A stretch of 35,331 nucleotides of DNA, taken from NCBI GenBank assembly GCA_003577145.1, contig QEUP01000031.1, positions 1-35,331 on the forward strand. Reading direction: 5' to 3'. The notes beneath the pieces were generated by a model, which saw only the letters and a list, made by a program, of their open reading frames with translations, was not told where the DNA came from and ran no database searches. Positions 31,154-35,331 of this stretch are shown here, piece after piece. The stretch comes from Acidobacteriota bacterium. GTDB taxonomy: Bacteria; Actinomycetota; Acidimicrobiia; Acidimicrobiales; Microtrichaceae. The position numbers and the translations under genes are program-made. How positions within the stretch are numbered: position 1 is the first letter of the stretch; each line of letters starts with the position of its first letter.

Positions 31154-31914
31154 GGGCCGCCTCCTGGCGACTCAACAGGACCGAGGTGACGCAGCACAGC
31201 GCAGGCGGCACCGAACCCGTTGTCGATCCCGACAACCACCATGCCCGATGCGCACGAAGAGAGCATGGATAGCAGGGCCGTCACCCCTGCGAGCGAGGCG
31301 CCGTAGCCGACGCTGGTCGGCACGGCGATGACGGGACCGCCGGTGAGACCCCCCACGATGCTCGCCAAGGCGCCCTCCATGCCGGCCACCACCACCACCG
31401 CCTCGGCGCGATCGAGTGCCTCCAGGTGATCCACCAGGCGGTGGACGCCTGCCACGCCGACGTCGGCAACGAGCTCGGGGGTGAGGCCGTGGGCGGCCAA
31501 CACGGCCCGGCACTCCTCGGCCACCGCCAGGTCCGAGGTGCCGGCGGTGACGATCACGATCCGCTCAGAGCGCGGCGGTGAGGGCCGCCACGCGGCCGTC
31601 CCGCCGGTGACCACCGCGCCAGGGCATCGCCCGGTGGCGGCGGCGATCTGCGCGGCGTCCCCCCGGGTCAACAGCACCGGATGGGAGGCCGCGACCGACA
31701 GCAGTTCGGCGACGATCTCGGCGCACTGCTGAGGGGTCTTGCCCGGGCCGTAGACGACCTCGCCCAGCCCCTGCCTCATCGCGCGGTGGTGATCGACCCG
31801 GGCGAACCCCAGATCGGTGAAGGGAAGGTGGCGCAGTTTGCTGACGGCCTCGTCGGCATCGACAGCACCCGAACGGACCTCCTCGAGCAACTGCCTGAGG
31901 GTTTCGGAGTCCAC
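31150..31914 (-). CDS. larB: Pincer cofactor biosynthesis carboxylase, LarB
   Basis: This 254-residue LarB carboxylates and hydrolyses nicotinic acid adenine dinucleotide to give pyridinium-3,5-biscarboxylate mononucleotide, the first step of Ni-pincer cofactor synthesis. The C-terminal half is PurE-like, with IVTAGTSDLAVAEE, DVGVAGVHRL, VAGMEGALASIVGGL and IAVPTSVGYGAS. Length is normal. The GTG start has AGGA 7 nt upstream. The gene overlaps larC by 4 nt and is divergent from pheA across a very short gap of 19 bp, so the two promoters must overlap. Confidence 0.93.
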   Translation of the reverse strand: MDSETLRQLLEEVRSGAVDADEAVSKLRHLPFTDLGFARVDHHRAMRQGLGEVVYGPGKTPQQCAEIVAELLSVAASHPVLLTRGDAAQIAAATGRCPGAVVTGGTAAWRPSPPRSERIVIVTAGTSDLAVAEECRAVLAAHGLTPELVADVGVAGVHRLVDHLEALDRAEAVVVVAGMEGALASIVGGLTGGPVIAVPTSVGYGASLAGVTALLSMLSSCASGMVVVGIDNGFGAACAVLRHLGPVESPGGGP

Positions 31915-31919
31915 CTCAC

Positions 31920-31925
31920 TATCCT
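31920..31925 (+). promoter_or_regulatory. Putative leaderless -10 box of pheA
   Basis: TATCCT (31920-31925) fits TANNNT and lies 8 nt before the pheA GTG at 31934; no ribosome site is seen. It overlaps the larB leader on the other strand. Confidence 0.35.
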
Positions 31926-31933
31926 GACCGGCC

Positions 31934-32884
31934 GTGAACGATCCCGTCGCATCAGGACAAGCGCCCTTCTCGGTGGCCTACCTCGGGCCCGCCGGCACCT
32001 TCACCGAGGAGGCCCTGCTGGGCGAGCCGGACCTGGCAGCCGGGCGACCCGTCCCGCTGGCCTCGATTCCCGAGGTGCTGGCCGCCACCAGCCAGGGGGA
32101 GGTCGACTACGGGTTCGTCGCCATCGAGAACTCGATAGAGGGCACGGTGACGGTGACGATGGACACCCTCGCCTTCGACGCGGACCTCCTCATCCAGCGC
32201 GAGGTCGTCCTCAACGTCAGGCTCAGCCTGCTGGGGCTTCCCGGCGCGCAGATCTCCGATATCCGGCGTGTCGTCTCGTTCCCCCACGCCACCGCCCAGT
32301 GCCGCGGGTTCCTCAACTCCAACCTCCCCGACGCCCGCACCGGCGCGGCCGACTCGACCGCCGATGCCGCCCGCGTCCTGAGCGAGTCCGTCGACCGCAC
32401 GACCGCCGCCATCGGCACCTCCCTGGCGGCAAGGGTCTACGGCCTCGACGAGTTGGCCACCGACATCGAGGACCATCCCGAGAACCAGACCCGCTTCGTG
32501 GTGGTAGCGCGTGAGGGTGTGCCCGAACCGACCGGTCACGACAAGACCTCCATCGTCGTGTACCAGCGAGCCGACCGCCCCGGCAGCCTGCTGGCCATCC
32601 TCCAGGAGTTCGCCGCCCGCTCGATCAACCTCTCCAAGCTCGAATCCCGCCCGACCAAGCGGGCCCTGGGCGAGTACTGCTTCATGATCGATCTCGACGG
32701 GCACGTGGCCGACGAGGTCGTGACCGACTGCCTGCGCAACCTCAAGGCCAAGCAGGCCGACGTCAAGTTCCTGGGTTCCTACCCCGCCGCCGGCGAGGAA
32801 GGCCACGAGCTAAGGCGAGACGCCGACGCCTCGTGGCGAGAAGCCGACCGCTGGGTGCAGGAGATACGCAGCCACATCCGCTGA
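31934..32884 (+). CDS. pheA: Prephenate dehydratase
   Basis: This 316-residue monofunctional enzyme converts prephenate to phenylpyruvate in phenylalanine synthesis. It opens with the PDT domain (VAYLGPAGTFTEEAL at 14-28, then FVAIENSIEGTV) and holds the catalytic TRF motif at 186-188 (ENQTRF). A C-terminal ACT domain (about 205-285) has GSLL (217-220) and ESRP (237-240), the phenylalanine-binding signature, so feedback inhibition by Phe is expected. No chorismate mutase domain is present, as is common in actinobacteria. The start is GTG, apparently leaderless. tRNA-Ser follows 62 bp later. Confidence 0.96.
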   Translation: MNDPVASGQAPFSVAYLGPAGTFTEEALLGEPDLAAGRPVPLASIPEVLAATSQGEVDYGFVAIENSIEGTVTVTMDTLAFDADLLIQREVVLNVRLSLLGLPGAQISDIRRVVSFPHATAQCRGFLNSNLPDARTGAADSTADAARVLSESVDRTTAAIGTSLAARVYGLDELATDIEDHPENQTRFVVVAREGVPEPTGHDKTSIVVYQRADRPGSLLAILQEFAARSINLSKLESRPTKRALGEYCFMIDLDGHVADEVVTDCLRNLKAKQADVKFLGSYPAAGEEGHELRRDADASWREADRWVQEIRSHIR

Positions 32885-32946
32885 GACCGCCAGACAGGCG
32901 AGTCGCTGGGGCGAAGCAGCGGTGAGCGAGAGCTACCCTCGTCACC

Positions 32947-33031
32947 GGAGGGATGGCAGAGCGGACGATTGCGACGGTCTTGAAAACCGTTGACCCTCAC
33001 GGGTCCGGGGGTTCGAATCCCCCTCCCTCCG
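32947..33031 (+). tRNA. tRNA-Ser (anticodon UGA)
   Basis: This 85-nt gene folds as a class II tRNA. Acceptor GGAGGGA (32947-32953) pairs with TCCCTCC (33024-33030), with discriminator G at 33031. The anticodon stem ACGGT/ACCGT encloses the loop CTTGAAA with anticodon TGA (32981-32983). A long variable arm (GACCCTCACGGGTC) is typical of serine tRNAs, and the T arm is GGGGG-TTCGAAT-CCCCC. CCA is not encoded. Its 3' half is repeated at 34183-34231. Confidence 0.97.
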
Positions 33032-33033
33032 CC
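32985..33033 (+). repeat. att-like repeat, copy within tRNA-Ser
   Basis: This runs from the anticodon stem through variable arm, T arm and acceptor 3' strand to two bases past the tRNA. It matches 34183-34231 at 48 of 49 positions; weaker similarity extends left to 32977. Confidence 0.9.
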
Positions 33034-33241
33034 CGTATCTCCCCTGCAAGGTCGGGCCTTGCTCCGGGTTGCGGCATGCTGTCCATCGGGGCACAACCTC
33101 GGGGCGATGCCCCAGGTCGTTCTGTGCGGGCGTCCAGGGGATGTGCTGACCCTGCGAGAACCGTCGATCATGTACGGCTCGCCCCGTTGGGCGAGGACCG
33201 GCAGCTCGGCAACCCAGGACCCCTGAGAGGAAACCGGATCG

Positions 33242-33274
33242 GACATACAATGACTCAGTAGCGACATACAGTGA
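33242..33274 (+). promoter_or_regulatory. Toxin-antitoxin promoter with paired direct repeats
   Basis: GACATACAATGA (33242-33253) and GACATACAGTGA (33263-33274) are direct repeats 21 bp apart, two helical turns. The first contains TACAAT, close to a consensus -10; the second TACAGT. Repeats over the promoter are what an autorepressing antitoxin would bind. GAGGAGAG follows as ribosome site. Confidence 0.5.
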
Positions 33275-33285
33275 GGAGAGCGCGG

Positions 33286-33534
33286 ATGTCGACCAGCTAC
33301 GTCATGAAGGTGTCCTCCAATGGGCAGGTGTCCATCCCGGCTGACGCACGGGCGCGTTGGCAGGCGGAGAAGATGCTCGTCGTTGACCTCGGCGATCGGC
33401 TCGTCATGCGTCCACTGCCTGAGGACGCCGTCGACTCGTTGATCGCCAAGTACAAAGGCGGCCTCAGCACCGACGAGGCGCGACGCCGGTCACGGAAGGA
33501 CGATGCTGCGGCCGAGCGCCGGAAGCGACGGTGA
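33286..33534 (+). CDS. vapB: AbrB/MazE-type antitoxin (VapB-like)
   Basis: This 82-residue protein has a SpoVT/AbrB swapped-hairpin DNA-binding domain at about 4-45 (YVMKVSSNGQVSIPADARAR and KMLVVDLGDRLVMRPLP), then a charged C-terminal tail (DEARRRSRKDDAAAERRKRR) that would wrap and inhibit the toxin. The ATG at 33286 has GAGGAG at proper distance; an in-frame GTG at 33271 overlaps that site and was rejected. Its stop overlaps the toxin GTG (GTGA). It should repress its own promoter through the paired repeats upstream. Confidence 0.82.
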   Translation: MSTSYVMKVSSNGQVSIPADARARWQAEKMLVVDLGDRLVMRPLPEDAVDSLIAKYKGGLSTDEARRRSRKDDAAAERRKRR

Positions 33535-33965
33535 TCGTCCTCGACGCCTTCGCCGTGCTCGCGCTTCTCAAGGGTGAGCCCGCTGCCGGGCCGGTTCGTC
33601 TGCTCCTGGATGGGGATCAGGACGCGTCGCTGACAGCGCTCGGAGTCGCTGAGGTACTGGATCACCTCGTCCGCATCGTCGGTGCCAGCGAGGAAGATGC
33701 CGCGCTGGACCTCGCCCAGCTCGGTCTGACTGAGCCGGATCCGCTGGAAGCTGCTGTGGCCCTGCAAGCCGGACTGCTCCGCGCACGCCACTATCACCGT
33801 CGCGACCGGGCGGTCAGCCTCGCTGACTGCGTCCTCGCCGAATACGCGCGAGCGGCCCCGGCACCGCTCGCCAGTTCCGACCCCCAGCTGCTCAGCATGT
33901 GCCGCGACGAAGGCATCGACGTTGTCCCGCTTCCGGACAGCCAGGGAAGGACCTGGACTCGGTGA
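33531..33965 (+). CDS. vapC: PIN-domain ribonuclease toxin (VapC-like)
   Basis: This 144-residue PIN-domain protein carries the complete acidic tetrad: Asp5 (MIVLDAFAVLALL), Glu41 (ALGVAEVLDHLV), Asp99 (AVSLADCVLAEY) and Asp117 (LASSDPQLL). Such toxins cut tRNA or rRNA with Mg or Mn. It overlaps the antitoxin by 4 nt and is inside the tRNA-bounded segment. The sequence looks intact and therefore presumably active when freed from antitoxin. The target RNA cannot be deduced. Confidence 0.85.
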   Translation: MIVLDAFAVLALLKGEPAAGPVRLLLDGDQDASLTALGVAEVLDHLVRIVGASEEDAALDLAQLGLTEPDPLEAAVALQAGLLRARHYHRRDRAVSLADCVLAEYARAAPAPLASSDPQLLSMCRDEGIDVVPLPDSQGRTWTR

Positions 33966-34182
33966 CACACGTCGGCACGCGACGAAGACAACTCCGGCGA
34001 AGCGAGCGTCGATGTCCGACCGGGGCCGCGGGGCAGCGACCGCCTTCTCACCCGCATCATCAGCCACGTCGGTTGTGGCGGTCGGAGGATCTATTGCGAC
34101 TACAGGAATCCCGGCCCACGGGTGAGTAGAGAGGTATTGGCCTGTTGAGTCCCACGGAACCGTGCGTGGAGGCCGTCTCGAG
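33966..34182. other. Non-coding stretch between toxin and tRNA fragment
   Basis: These 217 bp hold only short unsupported frames on both strands. No integrase remnant, ribosome site or clear hairpin terminator is visible. The stretch just left of the tRNA fragment does not resemble a tRNA 5' half. Confidence 0.5.
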
Positions 34183-34231
34183 AACCGTTGACCCTCACGG
34201 GTCCGGGGGGTCGAATCCCCCTCCCTCCGCC
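34183..34231 (+). repeat. att-like repeat: truncated tRNA-Ser 3' half
   Basis: This copies the tRNA-Ser 3' half but carries G instead of T in the T loop (34210). To its left CTCGAGA replaces the loop CTTGAAA, so the apparent anticodon would be CGA, but the acceptor 5' strand and D arm are absent and the anticodon stem has a mismatch. It cannot be a functional tRNA. Confidence 0.88.
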
Positions 34232-34245
34232 GCGGCGATGACAGC

Positions 34246-35172
34246 TCAGCCGGTGAAACGGGGTTCTGCTGCCGCGGGTGAAGCGGGCGGGGCCGGCGCA
34301 GGTGCGGTGGTGTCACAGCCCGGCTCGATGGTCCAGGTGATCATCACCTCCCCATCGCCTGAACGCACTCCGGGCGTGAGCCCGCTGCCGCCAGGTGTGT
34401 AGCTGGAGCCGCCGCCACCGGCGCCCGCTCCCAGCGGGCCAAGATCGGCGCCGTTTCCACCACCTCCGCCGTAATAGCCGCCGCCTCCGCCTCCGCCGCC
34501 GTAACCCGCGGCTGGGTCCGCGGAACCGCCGGCGCCACCGATACCGAACGAACCCGGCGTGGCGTCGCCCCCTCCTGCTGCGCCGCCGGCGCTCTGGGTG
34601 CCACCGGCCCCGGGGGCGAAGCCCGAGCCCGGCTGCCCGTCGGATCCCCCGCCGTTGCCGCCGTCGATGTCATTGCCGGTAGCCCCACCGCCACCGGCGC
34701 CTACGACCACCCGGGCGTCGAGCAAGGTACCCCCCTGGCGCACATCCGAGCTACCGCCACCGCCGGCACCCCCGAAGTTCGGGCCGTTGCCGTCGGCGCC
34801 GGTGCCGCCGCTGCCGCCGCCGTTGAACCCCCCTGCTCCGGGTGGGTCGGATCCCCCGTCGCCGCCCCGGCCACCGACGTTGACCTGAAGCGACTCGCCC
34901 GGGGTCACTGCGATGGTCACCGCCGCCGAAGCGCCGAGGCCCCCTCCCCCGTCGGGACTGACGTTGCCGCCCTGGGCGCCATCAGCGGTGATGTTCACCG
35001 CGCAGACATCGGTGGGCACCGTGAAGGTCTGCGCCGCGCCCGTGTACTCGAACACCTGCTGGCCGAAGTCCTGCTGGTCGTCTTGAGCTGCGAGCTCCCC
35101 GCTGGTGAGCACGGTGCCCCCGAGCAGCACCAGCGCCGCAGCGACTACCCGAACCGTTCGCCTCTGAGCCAT
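34246..35172 (-). CDS. Secreted glycine-rich protein, ALK-like Gly-rich domain
   Basis: This 308-residue protein has a Sec signal (VRVVAAALVLLGGTVLTSGELAAQ). The exported part begins with FEYTGAAQTFTVPTDVCAVNITADGAQGG, then VTIAVTPGESLQVNVGGRGG, and continues with long Gly runs (GGGGGGGGYYGGGGG) and SSDVRQGG...DARVVVGAGGGG. This order resembles bacterial glycine-rich proteins related to the Gly-rich extracellular domain of the ALK/LTK receptors. A Pro/Ala tail (PAPAPPASPAAAEP) ends it. The ATG at 35172 gives the better signal peptide; a GTG at 35208 is possible. Its stop is 14 bp from the tRNA fragment. Function unknown, perhaps surface or adhesion. Confidence 0.75.
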   Translation of the reverse strand: MAQRRTVRVVAAALVLLGGTVLTSGELAAQDDQQDFGQQVFEYTGAAQTFTVPTDVCAVNITADGAQGGNVSPDGGGGLGASAAVTIAVTPGESLQVNVGGRGGDGGSDPPGAGGFNGGGSGGTGADGNGPNFGGAGGGGSSDVRQGGTLLDARVVVGAGGGGATGNDIDGGNGGGSDGQPGSGFAPGAGGTQSAGGAAGGGDATPGSFGIGGAGGSADPAAGYGGGGGGGGYYGGGGGNGADLGPLGAGAGGGGSSYTPGGSGLTPGVRSGDGEVMITWTIEPGCDTTAPAPAPPASPAAAEPRFTG

Positions 35173-35235
35173 CGGACCTGCCTTACTCGTCGGGACCAGC
35201 ACGCCCACCTTGACGTGAGCCGGTTGCGACGAGGC

Positions 35236-35331
35236 TAGCTCTTGGCCGACAGGACATCGTTCCGGTCGTTGCCCAGGCAGGTTGGCAGCGGGACATCGTT
35301 CCGATTCGGCAGCTGGGATTCCCGCACGAGA
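35236..35331. repeat. Right copy of the 96-bp inverted terminal repeat
   Basis: This is the exact reverse complement of 2-97, reaching the last base of the window. In this orientation the internal motif reads GGACATCGTTCCG twice. It begins 63 bp before the GTG alternative and the signal peptide of the glycine-rich gene, and contains no gene. Confidence 0.85.

Larger units (their letters stand above)
32985..34231 (+). mobile_element. Candidate tRNA-Ser-targeted mini-island with toxin-antitoxin
   Basis: A 49-bp direct repeat, the 3' half of tRNA-Ser, bounds about 1.2 kb: 32985-33033 inside the intact tRNA and 34183-34231 as a fragment, one mismatch apart. This is the classic footprint of site-specific integration into a tRNA 3' end. 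Cargo is an AbrB/VapB-VapC-like pair only; no integrase is present, so the element is either a non-autonomous unit mobilised in trans or a deletion remnant. Confidence 0.55.

Noticed and set aside
34150-34231. A second tRNA-Ser gene with anticodon CGA
   Set aside because: The CTCGAGA loop and 3' half look tRNA-like, but the acceptor 5' strand and D arm are missing and the anticodon stem contains a mismatch; the near-identity of the variable arm to the intact tRNA shows it is a copied 3' fragment.

Overview
The window is high-GC (about 68-70% by eye) and almost fully coding. It looks like chromosomal sequence of an uncultured-type actinobacterium, possibly Acidimicrobiia-like. The reasons are a two-subunit methylmalonyl-CoA mutase, an actinobacterial PGRP amidase with a duplicated C-terminal domain, a PaaX-family regulator, DUF1800/DUF1501 Tat substrates, frequent GTG starts, and several starts that look leaderless (TANNNT box 6-8 nt before the start codon). 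The class-level assignment is inference. The two ends carry the same 96-bp sequence in opposite orientation (2-97 and 35236-35331), so the window is probably a contig that stops in a dispersed repeat.

Layout. 432-6491 (minus): an MFS exporter, then mutA and mutB, the adenosylcobalamin-dependent mutase of propionate/branched-chain catabolism. 6616-9453 (plus): a tight four-gene cluster with every junction overlapping: a lipoprotein, a secreted lysozyme-like protein, a small protein resembling an acyl carrier protein without its serine, and a GNAT acyltransferase. 9588-10106: a coiled-coil membrane protein with recent 66-bp internal duplications. 10220-14019: a secreted PGRP amidase and a secreted subtilisin, divergently transcribed, the protease with an unusual duplicated C-terminal module. 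14122-14646: DoxX.

14727-19831 holds an arginine succinyltransferase (AST) cluster: astA-astD-astB on minus with 4-nt overlaps, and astC divergent on plus. astE is absent. 19821-22707 (minus) is a DUF1800/DUF1501 export pair. 22859-25853 has a small membrane protein and a MASE1-PAS-GGDEF-EAL c-di-GMP enzyme with both catalytic signatures intact. 25878-28042 (minus) has an AI-2E/PerM-type membrane protein and a glyoxalase II-like metallo-beta-lactamase-fold hydrolase. A PaaX-family repressor (minus) faces a fatty acid desaturase (plus) across a short promoter with an inverted repeat. larB-larC (nickel-pincer cofactor synthesis) face pheA (prephenate dehydratase).

The right end has tRNA-Ser(UGA), whose 3' half is repeated 1198 bp downstream. 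Between the copies lies a VapB/VapC-like toxin-antitoxin pair, so this looks like a minimal tRNA-targeted island without its own integrase. A secreted glycine-rich protein follows on minus. A 48-bp palindromic element occurs twice (14664-14710 and 27258-27305). The most interesting items are the tRNA-flanked mini-island, the four-gene lipoprotein/lysozyme/ACP-like/GNAT cluster, the palindromic repeat, the AST pathway in this background, and the PaaX-desaturase switch.
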